From: Corallococcus caeni
GTDB taxonomy: Bacteria; Myxococcota; Myxococcia; Myxococcales; Myxococcaceae
Direction: 5' to 3'
Assembly (NCBI RefSeq): GCF_036245865.1
Contig: NZ_BTTW01000002.1
Span: forward strand, 124,001-188,000
Length of the DNA: 64,000 nucleotides
Program-made: the position numbers and the translations under genes
Shown here: in pieces, positions 51,916-63,374 of the stretch
Layout of the letters: every line of letters starts with the position of its first letter
Position numbering within the stretch: the stretch's first letter is position 1
Notes under the pieces: generated by a model
What the model saw: the letters and a program-made list of their open reading frames with translations, nothing else
What the model was told of the DNA's origin: nothing
Databases searched by the model: none

Positions 51916-52734
51916 ATGCACCTGGGTGCCACACTGCGGCTGTTGCGCGTCGACGCGGGCCTGTCCCTGCGCGACCTGGCGCGCCGCATCGGCGTGTCCA
52001 GCGCGTACCTCAGCCGCGTGGAGAACGGCGTGGACGCGCCGCCCACGCAGGAGCGGCTGACGGCCATCGCCCGGGAGCTGGACGTGCCCCCGGGGCTGCT
52101 CATGGACGTGGCCAACCGGGTGAGCCCGTACGTGGCGGGCTACCTGGAGGACGTGCCCGCCGCGGGCACGCTGCTGCTGGACATCGCGCGGCGCAAGCTC
52201 ACCGGCGCGCAGCTGGCGCGCGTGCGGGCCTTCCTGGACGCGGAGTTCCCCCTGCGCGAGGTGCGCGGCGACGAACCCGTGCCGCCGCTGGCGCCGCTGC
52301 TGTCCACGGAGCGGGTGGTGGTGCAGCTCTCCTGCGGGGACTACGAGGACGCGCTGGACGTGGCGGCCGGGCGGCTGGCGGCGGCGCTGCCCGGCGTGGA
52401 CGCGGCGACGCTGGCGCAGGGGCTGCGCCGGCGCGAGGGCGAGGTCCCGTCCCAGGTGGGCAACGGCGTCGCGGTGCCGCACGCGTTCGTCGCCGGCGCG
52501 GCCCCGGTGGCGGCGCTGGTGACGCTGGCCCGGCCCCTCAAGGTCGAGTCGCCGGACGGCCAGCCGCTGAGGCTGGTGGTGGCGCTGGTGGATGGCCACG
52601 TGGGCCGCGCGCGGCTGATGCGGCTGGCGCACGTGGCGAGGCTGGCGGGGCGCGGGCTGGCGGACCGGCTCCACGGCGCGGAGGACCCCCAGCGGGTGCT
52701 GGAGACGCTGGAGGAGCTGGAGGCGCTGCGCTGA
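51916..52734 (+). CDS. XRE helix-turn-helix / PTS EIIA(Ntr) fusion protein
   Basis: This 272-residue protein has an XRE DNA-binding domain (residues 3-62, LRDLARRIGVSSAYLSRVENG in part) and a linker. The C-terminal half (about 125-270) resembles the PTS EIIA type 2 (PtsN) domain. The phosphorylatable histidine is kept as H189 in GNGVAVPHAFV, and the flanking EVPSQVGNG matches the EIIA consensus. EIIA(Ntr) proteins control potassium uptake and stress responses in other bacteria, and this gene lies 5 nt after a cation antiporter gene. A DNA-binding protein whose activity depends on EIIA phosphorylation is a plausible reading. The start used is the ATG right after the antiporter stop. Confidence 0.85.
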   Translation: MHLGATLRLLRVDAGLSLRDLARRIGVSSAYLSRVENGVDAPPTQERLTAIARELDVPPGLLMDVANRVSPYVAGYLEDVPAAGTLLLDIARRKLTGAQLARVRAFLDAEFPLREVRGDEPVPPLAPLLSTERVVVQLSCGDYEDALDVAAGRLAAALPGVDAATLAQGLRRREGEVPSQVGNGVAVPHAFVAGAAPVAALVTLARPLKVESPDGQPLRLVVALVDGHVGRARLMRLAHVARLAGRGLADRLHGAEDPQRVLETLEELEALR

Positions 52735-52761
52735 AGCTCCGGTGAAGCTCCGGCTGAAGCC

Positions 52762-53520
52762 TCAGCCCGCCCGCGGCGGCACCCAGTGCTCCCAGGCGCC
52801 GATGTCGCGGAAGCCCAGGTGCCGGTACACGCGCAGGCCCGCCGGGGTGGACTGGAGCACCATCGCGGTGCACCCGCGCCGGCGCGCCTCGGAGATGAGC
52901 CCGCGCATCACCGCCGACGCGAGCCCCAGCCCCCGCGCGTCCGGGTGGGTGGCCACCAGGTACACGCCCGCGGTGTCCGCCACGTCCACCGCCAGCCCGC
53001 AGGACAGCGCCTTCCCGTTCTCTCGCGCCACCACCGTGTGCACCGGAACAGGCAGCGGCGGCCGCCGCCAGACGGCGAGGATGTCCCGCCACTCCTGGCC
53101 GTAGGTCTGGACGTTGAGCTCCACCAGGTCGCCCATGTCCTCCACGGTCTCCACCGGCACCCCGGGCGCCTGGTCCGGCAGCTCGTGCAGCCAGGCCCCC
53201 ATGGCCACGACGGTGAAGTCCGGCCGGTAGCCGTTCCCGCCCAGCACCCGCAGCGCGTCCCGCTGCCCCGGCGTCACGGTGACGCGCCAGCGCGAAAGCC
53301 CCAGCTCCCGGTAGAAGGCCGTGACGGCCGGCAGCGCGGCGGCCAGCGCGTCCGCGTCCGTGAAGAGGACCTGCTGGAAGTGCGCGTCCTGGTACGACGG
53401 CAGGGCGAACGCGTCCACGCCGGGGAGCTGGAGGTGGCGCAGCGAGCCGCGCTCTGCCTGGAGGCGCTTGAAGGCGATGAGGTTGGTGAGAAGTCGAGAG
53501 GTGAGTTCGGCATCCGTCAT
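52762..53520 (-). CDS. GNAT-family N-acetyltransferase
   Basis: This roughly 252-residue protein has a GNAT fold in its C-terminal half. The acetyl-CoA loop is VATHPDARGLGLASAVM near residue 192 (motif A) and GLRVYRHLGFRDIG is near 231. The N-terminal half (about 15-125) is a degenerate GNAT-like domain, which suggests a tandem-GNAT protein with one active site. The acetylated molecule is unknown. The ATG at 53520 is used; a TTG 36 nt upstream would add 12 residues. It converges with the XRE-EIIA fusion gene 27 nt away. Confidence 0.88.
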   Translation of the reverse strand: MTDAELTSRLLTNLIAFKRLQAERGSLRHLQLPGVDAFALPSYQDAHFQQVLFTDADALAAALPAVTAFYRELGLSRWRVTVTPGQRDALRVLGGNGYRPDFTVVAMGAWLHELPDQAPGVPVETVEDMGDLVELNVQTYGQEWRDILAVWRRPPLPVPVHTVVARENGKALSCGLAVDVADTAGVYLVATHPDARGLGLASAVMRGLISEARRRGCTAMVLQSTPAGLRVYRHLGFRDIGAWEHWVPPRAG

Positions 53521-53625
53521 GCGGGCCGGCAGCCTATGCGTGGGGACGACGGCCAAAGAACAGCCTCGGAGGAAAGGACGCGCGCACGGTCCGCCAGGGG
53601 GTTAGGTTTCCATCCCTTCCAAGCC

Positions 53626-54081
53626 ATGACCCCGCGCTTCTTTTCATTCGATCCGCGTCCCACCCGCATCTCCCTCATCCTGGGCGCGTGCCTCCTGGCG
53701 GTCCTCACCGCCTGGGCCCTGGCGGACTACCGGGGCGGCGGGGGGCTGGTCGCCATGGCGCGGGCCGGCATCAGCGCCGGCCTGATGCTCACCTTCCTCG
53801 TCTCCGTCCACCGCCTGCGCCCCCGCGCCCGGTGGGGCATCACCCTGGATTCCGCGGGCGTGCGGGTGGCCCGTCCCTTCAGCGGCCAGCCGCTCGAATT
53901 GCACTGGGGACAGATTGATTCCGTGCGCCGGGTCGGCCGGAGGGGGAGCGTGCTCGGGCTCTTCCTCAAGGAAGAGGGAAGGGTGCTCGTCACCCGACAT
54001 CTTTTCGCCCGCAAGGCTGTTTATGAAGAGTTGATCGCGGCGCTGGAGGACCGCCTCCCGCCCTCGCGTTTCGACGCCTGA
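53626..54081 (+). CDS. Small membrane protein with PH-like C-terminal domain
   Basis: This 151-residue protein has two membrane helices (about residues 14-33 and 46-62) joined by a short glycine-rich loop. A beta-rich cytoplasmic domain of about 80 residues follows (WGITLDSAGVRVARPF near 70, WGQIDSVRRVGRRGSVLGLFL near 93, split here). That layout is typical of bacterial PH-domain (bPH/DUF304-like) proteins. The ATG lies in a clear gap; a longer frame upstream is antisense to the acetyltransferase gene and is rejected. It precedes gyrB by 121 nt. Function is unknown. Confidence 0.75.
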   Translation: MTPRFFSFDPRPTRISLILGACLLAVLTAWALADYRGGGGLVAMARAGISAGLMLTFLVSVHRLRPRARWGITLDSAGVRVARPFSGQPLELHWGQIDSVRRVGRRGSVLGLFLKEEGRVLVTRHLFARKAVYEELIAALEDRLPPSRFDA

Positions 54082-54088
54082 TTCATGA

Positions 54089-56656
<2,568 letters not shown>

Positions 56657-56688
56657 GGTCCACCGCACGTCCTGCCTGAAGCATCACG

Positions 56689-56727
56689 CCGGGCCCCGGG
56701 TACAAAGACCCGTGGGCCCGGTGCCGT
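56689..56727 (+). terminator. Terminator hairpin after gyrB
   Basis: CCGGGCCC-CGGGT (56689-56701) pairs with ACCCGTGGGCCCGG (56708-56721) with one bulged base around the loop ACAAAG. A short GTTTC follows. It lies between convergent genes and may serve both. Confidence 0.55.
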
Positions 56728-56807
56728 TTCTCGGCTCCGCGCCCACGCGCCCTTCCCATCCTTTTCGAGCCGGGCCGCGGATGCAGCACGGCGGCCCCCA
56801 TGAGCCC

Positions 56808-57365
56808 TTACGGAAGGAACCTGGCAACCAGTGACCAGCGCGAGGACGCCCCCGCGCGCATGTTGAGGATGGCGGTGATGCCGATGACGCCCGCCATGGC
56901 GGCGATGTTCGCGATGCCGCCCGCGTCCAGCGCCCGCATCGTCTTCACGGCCTTCTCCGGCGTGCCCGCGGTGGGCGTCAGGCCCGTCTCCACGGGGACG
57001 GCGCCCTCAGGGGCCTGCTTCGCGAGGAAGGCCCCGCCGAAGATGTTGGCCGCGCCCAGCGCCACGGTGGCGCCCAGCAGCACGTCCTTCGCGATGACCA
57101 GCCCGCGCGTGGTGCGGTCGATCTCCCGGCCCGTCAGCCGCGAGCGGCCCACCAGCCAGGTGATGGCCGCCAGGCCCACCGACGCCGCGTTGACGATGTT
57201 GAAGCCGTTCCACGCGGCGTTCACCACCTGACCGCGCTCCGCCTTGGACCCAATCACCTTCACCGCGGGGTTGAGCGCCACCTTGCCGAAGAGCGAACCG
57301 CCGAAGCCGACGGCGAGCCCCAGGTTGTGCAGCACCAGGCCGGTGGAGGACAGGACAGGCATCAT
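56808..57365 (-). CDS. Four-helix membrane protein of unknown function
   Basis: This 185-residue protein has about four membrane helices (about residues 8-30, 52-72, 90-112 and 145-168) and Gly/Ala-rich faces. The N-terminal half contains GFGGSLFGKVALNPAVKVI, and RLTGREIDRTTRGLVIAKD forms a charged loop near 76-94. I recognise no family. The start has two successive ATGs, at 57365 and 57362. It converges on gyrB, and the kinase gene lies upstream in the same direction 148 nt away, so it may be independently transcribed. Confidence 0.72.
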   Translation of the reverse strand: MMPVLSSTGLVLHNLGLAVGFGGSLFGKVALNPAVKVIGSKAERGQVVNAAWNGFNIVNAASVGLAAITWLVGRSRLTGREIDRTTRGLVIAKDVLLGATVALGAANIFGGAFLAKQAPEGAVPVETGLTPTAGTPEKAVKTMRALDAGGIANIAAMAGVIGITAILNMRAGASSRWSLVARFLP

Positions 57366-57513
57366 GGACGGACTCCGTGGGAGAAGAAGTGGATGTCCGT
57401 AAGGGTAGGCACTGCCCCCGAGCGCGGGAGCAGCGCGTCAGGGTGGGCCCGGTGTTGGATCAGACGCCTGCCTTCGGGGCGGCCGCCCAGGCGGGGGCCC
57501 GGCTGCCCGGCCG

Positions 57514-60357
57514 CTACCGCTCGGAGCTCTTGGCCCCGCGCAGCGCTTCCGCGCGCTCCTTGCGGGACATGTTCGTCACGTCGACGATGTCGAAGTCGAG
57601 CGCGCCCTGGTTGTCCCCCAGCTGCAGGTCGGGGAAGACGCAGCGCAGGTCCTGCACGCCGGACACCTGGTAGCGCTTGCCCGTCTCGAAGAGGCGGTGC
57701 GTGCTGCGCACGGACTCGGCCCTGGGGCCCTTCTCCACGCACAGCACCGTGTGCACGCGGCCCTGGGCGCCGGAGCGCACCTCCGCGAAGTCGTCGCGCA
57801 CGGTGAAGGCGTAGGTGGACTTCGGGTTGAGCCCCTTCAGCAGCATCTGGTGCAGGGGCTTCACCTGCACGGCGTTCTTGTCGGCCTCGAACAGCACCGA
57901 GCGGGGCGGGATGTACGCGGACTGCCGCAGGTGCACGCGGATGGAGCCGCGGTTGTCCTCGGGGCCGGTGTCGTCCAGGGCGAAGAAATGGAGCTTCTTC
58001 GCGCCCTTGATGGTGCGCGGCGCGCTGCTGATGAAGCCCACGGCGTTGTCCGCCGGCAGGTCGCCTTCCGCGTAGTAGACGAGCGTGCCGGACGCGGTGC
58101 CGTCGCCTTCCGCCAGCGCCGCGCTGCCCTCGGTCCACACCGAGTAGGCGGCCCCGGGCGACACGTCGATGGTGGCCGTCGGGTACTCCGGCAGGGGCAG
58201 CGCGTTGTACATGGGGCGCAGCACCAGCAGGCGCGTGGGGTACTCCACGTGCCGCATGTCGCGGTCGGGCAGCTCCGCCTCGGCCAGGGCCCCCGCGTCG
58301 TTGGAGGCCAGGCCTGCGTCCGTCTCCGTCGCGGTGCCGCCGTCCTCGGCGGGCGCAGCCGTGGCGGCGACGACCGCGGCGGCGGTGCCCGCGTCCGGGG
58401 CTTCGGCGCCCGCGTCGGGCGTGGTGGCGGTGGGGATCTCCGACACCATCTGGGTGGTGCCGGGCGCCACCTCCAGCTCCGCCTTGACGTGGACCTCCGG
58501 CTGGTTGGGGGTGAAGCGCCGCGTCCAGGCGCGGTAGCCCGGCCGGGTGACGACGATGGTGTGGGGCGTGCGCTGATCCGCGCCGATGATGCGGCTGGGC
58601 GTGTTCCCCACCGGCCGGCCGTTGACGACGACGGCGGCACCCGCCGGGTTGGAGGTGATCCACAGGACGACGGGCGCGTCCGAGCCCTCGCCCTCTTCCG
58701 CCGGGGACAGGAAGTGGATCAACAGGCCGATGACGATGAGCACGGCGGTGACGCCGAACGCGACCATGCTCAGCTGGCGCACCTGCTTCACGCGTTTGGC
58801 CTCACGCTCGGCGGCCTCGGCGGCCAGCTGCTCGCGCGCGTCGTCCGCGGTGGTGCGGGCGCGGGGGGCCTGCTGCTCCTCGGGCTCCGGCGGCTCGGGC
58901 GCGATGGCCGTCTCCACCGGCGTGTCACGCGGCGCGGCCAGGGTGGGCAGCGTCCGGGGCATCGCCGTGGGCTCGGTGCCGCCATCGGTGTCCGGCTCGG
59001 GCGGGAGCTCGGGCGGCAGGGGGCGGCGGCCGGTGCCGGTGTTCTCGCGGGTGCCCCCCGGCGTCACGCGGCGCACGCCGGTGGTGCTCTTGCGCACGGC
59101 GGTGGCCTGGGTGGCCGAGCGGCGCGGGGCGCTGCCATCCGTCGCGGGGCGCAGGCCGGACGCGCTGGGGGCGCGCACGCCGGGGCTGGAGGGCCGCGCC
59201 ACGCCCGGGCTGGACGGGCGGGCCACGCCGGGGCTGCTGGGGTTGCCCGGGCTGGAAGACCGGCCGTTGCTGGACGGCAGCCGCGCGCGGCCCTGCGAGG
59301 GCTCCGACCCCGGCGACTGCCACGCCGCCAGCTGCTCCTTGAAGCCGGGCGGCAGCTCCACCTTGCGTCCCTCGGCGGCCAGCTCCTCCGCGAAGAGGTA
59401 CGTCATGAGCTGGCTCAGCATCGTGGGCGTGAAGCGGGGCGTGTCCCGGTAGAGCAGCTCCACCGCGGACTCGCTCAGGTCCTTCGCCGTCTGGTAGCGC
59501 GCCTCGCGGTCCACCGCCATCGCGTGCGCGATGATGGTCTCCAGGTCCTCGCCGATGGTCGGGTTGATGGCGGACGGGGGCAGGCAGTCGCCGGTGACGA
59601 TGCGGGGCAGCACGGTGACGAACTCGCCCTCGAAGGGGCGCCGGCCGCAGAGCATCTCGTAGAGGACGATGCCCGCGGCGTACACGTCCGTGCGCGCGTC
59701 CAGGTCCTGCCTGCCTTGCGCCTGCTCCGGGGAGAAGTACGGGTACTTGCCCTTGAGCGTGCCCGGAGACGTCTTGGCCTCCACGGCGCTCGTCGCCTTG
59801 GCGATGCCGAAGTCGATGACCTTGACCTCGCCCTCGTAGGAGATGAGGACGTTGTCGGGGGACACGTCGCGGTGGACCAGGCCCAGCATCTGGCCGTCCT
59901 CGCCCACGTGGCGGTGCGCGTAGTCCAGGCCTTCGCACAGCTTGCTGGCGATGTGCAGCGCCAGGGGCTGCGGCATGAAGCCGATGCCCGCGCGCGACGC
60001 CCGGCGCAGCACCTTCGACAGGGGCTGGCCGTGCACCAGCTCCATGGCGATGAAGTACTGCCCGTCCACTTCACCGAAGTCGAAGATCTGCGCGATGTTC
60101 CCGTGCGTCAGGCCCGCCACCAGGCGCGCCTCGCTGATGAACATCTCCACGAAGTCGTGGTCGTCCACGAAGTGCGGGAGGATCTGCTTGATGACGCAGG
60201 GCTTGGTAACGCCCATCGCGCCCGTCATGCGCGCGCGGTAGGTGACCGCCATGCCCCCCGCGGCAAGCTTGGAGACCAGGACGTACTTGCCGAATTGCTG
60301 GGGACTGGGTTCTGCCACGGGCGGGAGGCGGGGCCGGGATTGGGGAAGCCCCAGCAT
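57514..60357 (-). CDS. Eukaryote-like Ser/Thr protein kinase with PEGA domain
   Basis: This roughly 947-residue membrane kinase begins with a kinase domain (about residues 24-290): glycine loop LAAGGMAVTY, K57, E76, catalytic H162-R163-D164 and D182 in DFGIAKA. The HRDxKPxN lysine is replaced (HRDVSPDN), a variant common in myxobacteria. A linker of about 200 residues, rich in Pro and Ser, contains repeated RPSSPGVA units. A membrane helix (about 519-541) and a PEGA-type domain (about 555-625, VLWITSNPAGAAVVVNG in part) follow. The large extracytoplasmic region of about 300 residues is unknown. The start at 60357 was preferred because upstream frame residues lack kinase similarity; an ATG at 60399 is possible. 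Signal and targets are unknown. Confidence 0.88.
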   Translation of the reverse strand: MLGLPQSRPRLPPVAEPSPQQFGKYVLVSKLAAGGMAVTYRARMTGAMGVTKPCVIKQILPHFVDDHDFVEMFISEARLVAGLTHGNIAQIFDFGEVDGQYFIAMELVHGQPLSKVLRRASRAGIGFMPQPLALHIASKLCEGLDYAHRHVGEDGQMLGLVHRDVSPDNVLISYEGEVKVIDFGIAKATSAVEAKTSPGTLKGKYPYFSPEQAQGRQDLDARTDVYAAGIVLYEMLCGRRPFEGEFVTVLPRIVTGDCLPPSAINPTIGEDLETIIAHAMAVDREARYQTAKDLSESAVELLYRDTPRFTPTMLSQLMTYLFAEELAAEGRKVELPPGFKEQLAAWQSPGSEPSQGRARLPSSNGRSSSPGNPSSPGVARPSSPGVARPSSPGVRAPSASGLRPATDGSAPRRSATQATAVRKSTTGVRRVTPGGTRENTGTGRRPLPPELPPEPDTDGGTEPTAMPRTLPTLAAPRDTPVETAIAPEPPEPEEQQAPRARTTADDAREQLAAEAAEREAKRVKQVRQLSMVAFGVTAVLIVIGLLIHFLSPAEEGEGSDAPVVLWITSNPAGAAVVVNGRPVGNTPSRIIGADQRTPHTIVVTRPGYRAWTRRFTPNQPEVHVKAELEVAPGTTQMVSEIPTATTPDAGAEAPDAGTAAAVVAATAAPAEDGGTATETDAGLASNDAGALAEAELPDRDMRHVEYPTRLLVLRPMYNALPLPEYPTATIDVSPGAAYSVWTEGSAALAEGDGTASGTLVYYAEGDLPADNAVGFISSAPRTIKGAKKLHFFALDDTGPEDNRGSIRVHLRQSAYIPPRSVLFEADKNAVQVKPLHQMLLKGLNPKSTYAFTVRDDFAEVRSGAQGRVHTVLCVEKGPRAESVRSTHRLFETGKRYQVSGVQDLRCVFPDLQLGDNQGALDFDIVDVTNMSRKERAEALRGAKSSER

Positions 60358-60653
60358 ACTCGTCTTCCGCTGAAAGTCCCGGGCGCGCTCGCATGGCATG
60401 CGAAGATTTCGCTCCGGGTGCTGGACGGGCTGCCACGGGCGCCCTGGTGGGTCGGAACCGCCCTTGGGGATGACGGGACGTCCCAGGTGGGGGCCGTGGG
60501 GGCGTGAGGCGGACTGTTGTGCCTGTTCACACTTCTTCACGCTGCTTCGTTCAGCGCATTCCGGGGGCGGGGTTATCACCTGCGCCATTCCGGGCTTCGG
60601 GCCGGCGTGGGGCGGGGTTGGAAGGCCGCCCCCAGGGAAGCGAGACGACGGTC
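60358..60653. promoter_or_regulatory. Divergent control region
   Basis: This 296 bp gap lies between the Ser/Thr kinase gene and the rightward envelope operon. The word CATTCCGGG occurs twice as a direct repeat (60557-60565 and 60586-60594). No clear promoter hexamers or ribosome site decide the rightward start; a CAGGGAAG lies about 20 nt upstream. Confidence 0.35.
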
Positions 60654-62030
60654 ATGGGGCAAGGGCGCCCGGTGTGGAGTGCGCGGGCCACCTTCGCGGT
60701 GGTGCTGGGGCTGGTGCTGGCCTCGGGGGCCGCGTGGGCGCAGGACGGCGGGGGCTTTCTGTCCGCCTTCGAACTGCTGGCGAGCGGCCCCGAGCTGGGC
60801 GGCAGTGACATCCCCCGGGACGTGCCGCCGCGCCGGGCCGCCGCGCCGTCGGTGGTGCCGCCGGAGGTGATGGCCCGGGTGCTGACGGAGGACGGGCCCC
60901 GGCCGGTGCCCACGGCGTCCGCGGCGGAGTCCGGCCCCGTGGTGGCGCCGGAGGGCGCCAGCGCGGCATCCCAGGTGGCGCCGGAGGGGGGCCGGGTGTC
61001 GGCGCCTCGCGTGCACCTGACGGAGAGCGGGCCGAGGCCGCCGTTCAAGGCGCTGCCGGTGGCGGTCGCGGTGGTGCCCGGGTTGCTGCTGCACGGGTTG
61101 GGGGCGTGGTCGGCGGGGGACCCGGCGACGGCGCGGGGGCTGTTCGCGGCGGAGGCGATAGGGCTGGGGTTGATTGGCGCGGGGCTGGTGCCCATCGCGT
61201 TGACGGGCGCGTCGCGCAAGACCATCGGGCCGCTGTACGCGGTGACGCTGACGGGGGCGGGGGTGTTCTCGCTGTCGATGCTGGCGAACCTGTACGCGGT
61301 GACGTCGCCGGCGTTCGACCCGGGGCGGGTGCCGGACACGCTGCCGCCGCTGGAGTTCGACCTGGGCTACCAGTACGTGAACGACGCGTCGGCGGAGTAC
61401 CGGAACTTCTTCGCGCTGGGCGCGGTGGCGCGGCTGTCGGCGGTGCGGCTGGAGGCGTCCGCGCGGCTGGCGCCGGACGAGGGCAACACGTTGATCCGCG
61501 CGGGCGCGGCGTACCGGCTGTGGGGCGCGCCGGAGCGGATGCTGGGACTGGGGGACGGCACGGCGCTGGATGTGGAGGGCTTCGCGACGTACCACCGCTA
61601 TCCGACGGAGGGCTTCACGCTGGGAGGCGGGGAGCTGGCGCTCAAGGGGCGCTACGCGATGGCGCGCTTCGGTCCCCGCTTCTCGGGCTCGTTCGTGGAG
61701 GGCGGCGTGGGGCTGTCCTTCCAGGGCTACAGCTATCCGGGGCGCGTGGACGACGACAACCTGTACGGCCAGCTGCTCTACACGTTCGGTTACGGCGTGT
61801 GGCTGGGGCGCGGCGGGCCGCTCCGGGGCGAGGCGGTCCTCTTCTACGACCACCGCAAGGACGGGCTGGTGGGAGGGCTCCGGGGCCGAGGCGGCGGGAT
61901 GATCGGGTCGTTCGGTTTGAGGGGGCGCGTGCTGCTGACGGAGCGCTGGGGCGTGGCGGCGGAGGCGCAGGCGGGCGGGGCGCTGACGGGGCGGCTGGCG
62001 CTGGTGTACGCGGTGGGAGGTGACACGTGA
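60654..62030 (+). CDS. Exported protein with membrane helices and beta-rich C-terminal half
   Basis: This 458-residue protein has a signal peptide ending AWA-QD (residue 29). A low-complexity Pro/Ala/Glu region (about 45-125) and three hydrophobic helices (about 130-215) follow. The last 230 residues consist of short Gly- and aromatic-rich strands ending YAVGGDT, typical of an outer-membrane barrel or autotransporter-like domain. I recognise no family. It overlaps the phosphoesterase gene by 4 nt (GTGA), so both are made together, probably for the envelope. The ATG was chosen for the signal peptide. Confidence 0.7.
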   Translation: MGQGRPVWSARATFAVVLGLVLASGAAWAQDGGGFLSAFELLASGPELGGSDIPRDVPPRRAAAPSVVPPEVMARVLTEDGPRPVPTASAAESGPVVAPEGASAASQVAPEGGRVSAPRVHLTESGPRPPFKALPVAVAVVPGLLLHGLGAWSAGDPATARGLFAAEAIGLGLIGAGLVPIALTGASRKTIGPLYAVTLTGAGVFSLSMLANLYAVTSPAFDPGRVPDTLPPLEFDLGYQYVNDASAEYRNFFALGAVARLSAVRLEASARLAPDEGNTLIRAGAAYRLWGAPERMLGLGDGTALDVEGFATYHRYPTEGFTLGGGELALKGRYAMARFGPRFSGSFVEGGVGLSFQGYSYPGRVDDDNLYGQLLYTFGYGVWLGRGGPLRGEAVLFYDHRKDGLVGGLRGRGGGMIGSFGLRGRVLLTERWGVAAEAQAGGALTGRLALVYAVGGDT

Positions 62031-63250
62031 GCGGGGCGCGCGAGCAGGACGCGGTGCGGAGGGGCGTGCACGAGGCGGCGCGGATCCACGCGAACGCGGG
62101 GAGAGGATCCGCTGTCACGGGCGCACGTTCACGGCACGGCCTTCGGGCGCTGGGTGCGCTGGGCCTGACGGCGGCCCTGCTATCCACGGGCTGCGTGCGT
62201 CCCAGCGAGGACCGCGCGGTGCGCGACACGCGCGTGGGTCAGGCGCAGGCGGACGCGCTGACGGTGGAGGTGGAAGGCGGGCTCGCGTCGGTGCGGACGC
62301 TCTCATCCGGCACGCTGGAGTTGTGGGGCCAGGCGCCGGTGTTCACCACGCGCGTCACCGCTGGAGCCGATGCGCGCACGGACTGGCTGTTCACGGTGCA
62401 CAACGCGATGCCGGCCGCGGTGCTGGACGCGGTGGACGAAGCGGGCACGCCGCTGACGGTGGAGGCATTGCCGGACGCGCACCCGACGATGAAGGCGTGG
62501 CGCGTGGCCTTGAGGCCAGGGACGACGGCGCGCCTGACGGTGGCGCCGCCGGACTGGGACACGCGCGAGCCGTTCCGCTTCGCCGCGCTGGCGGACGTGC
62601 AGGAGGCGCTGTCGAAGGTGGGGGACATCTACGCGCGGCTGAACCAGGACCCCTCCTTGCGCTTCATCTTCTTCGCGGGGGACCTGACGGAGTACGGCAC
62701 GCGCGAGCAACTGGAGGAGTTCCAGCAGCGGCTGGAGGCGGACTCGCGCATCCCGCTGTTCGCCACGCTGGGCAACCACGAGACCTTCTCGGACGACGCG
62801 CGCGAATACCAGCGGCTGGTGGGCCGTGGCAGCCAGCACTTCACCTTCCGGGGCGTGCACTTCAGCCTGGTGGACTCCGGCAGCAGCACGGTGGATCCGA
62901 TGGTGGAGGAGGCGCTGGACGGCTGGCTGGAGGAGGCGCGCGACGCCGTGCACGTGGTGGCGATGCACATTCCCCCGTTGGATCCGATTGGCGTCCGGGG
63001 CGGAGGCTTCGCGATGCGCAACGAGGCTGCTGGGCTGGTGGGGAAGATGGCGAGGGCAGGGGTGGACCTGACGCTCTACGGCCACATCCACTCCTACTAT
63101 TCGTTCTCGAACGCGGGCATCCCGGCGTTCATCTCCGGAGGGGGCGGCGCGATCCCGGAGCGCTTCGACGGGGTGGGCCGGCACTTCCTGGCGGTGGACG
63201 TGGATCCGTCAACCGGGGTGCGGGACGTAGGGCTGGTGCGGGTGGATTGA
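62027..63250 (+). CDS. Metallophosphoesterase, probable lipoprotein
   Basis: This 407-residue calcineurin-fold protein contains AGDLTEYG, LGNHETFSD, AMHIPP and YGHIHSYYSF in the expected order (about residues 210-365), which supplies most of the two-metal site. The first motif reads ADVQEA where DxH is usual, so one metal ligand is Gln in place of His. An unusually long N-region of about 40 residues precedes a lipoprotein-like signal (ALLSTGC). The GTG start overlaps the preceding stop by 4 nt, and no better internal start exists. It probably hydrolyses phosphoesters at the envelope. Substrate unknown. Confidence 0.82.
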   Translation: MSGAREQDAVRRGVHEAARIHANAGRGSAVTGARSRHGLRALGALGLTAALLSTGCVRPSEDRAVRDTRVGQAQADALTVEVEGGLASVRTLSSGTLELWGQAPVFTTRVTAGADARTDWLFTVHNAMPAAVLDAVDEAGTPLTVEALPDAHPTMKAWRVALRPGTTARLTVAPPDWDTREPFRFAALADVQEALSKVGDIYARLNQDPSLRFIFFAGDLTEYGTREQLEEFQQRLEADSRIPLFATLGNHETFSDDAREYQRLVGRGSQHFTFRGVHFSLVDSGSSTVDPMVEEALDGWLEEARDAVHVVAMHIPPLDPIGVRGGGFAMRNEAAGLVGKMARAGVDLTLYGHIHSYYSFSNAGIPAFISGGGGAIPERFDGVGRHFLAVDVDPSTGVRDVGLVRVD

Positions 63251-63309
63251 TCAGCGCGGGCCTTGACGGTGGATGCGGGGCCGAGTTTCCGGCCGGTTAA
63301 AAGACCCCC

Positions 63310-63356
63310 TTGAAAGGGCACTGAACATCTGGGCAGATAGGCGGCGTTCAAACGCC
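63310..63356 (+). promoter_or_regulatory. Possible promoter and leader hairpin of the AT-hook gene
   Basis: TTGAAA (63310-63315) and CAGATA (63334-63339) are 18 bp apart. Directly after, GGCGTT-CA-AACGCC (63343-63356) forms a hairpin near the expected transcript start, followed by GAGGAGG as ribosome site. The promoter call is moderate; the hairpin and ribosome site are clear. Confidence 0.4.
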
Positions 63357-63374
63357 TTGTGAGGAGGCCTGCCC

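Noticed and set aside
57697..60507. Long rightward frame (about 930 codons) opposite the Ser/Thr kinase gene
   Set aside because: It is antisense to a protein with complete kinase motifs and shows repetitive Arg/Gly/His/Val composition.
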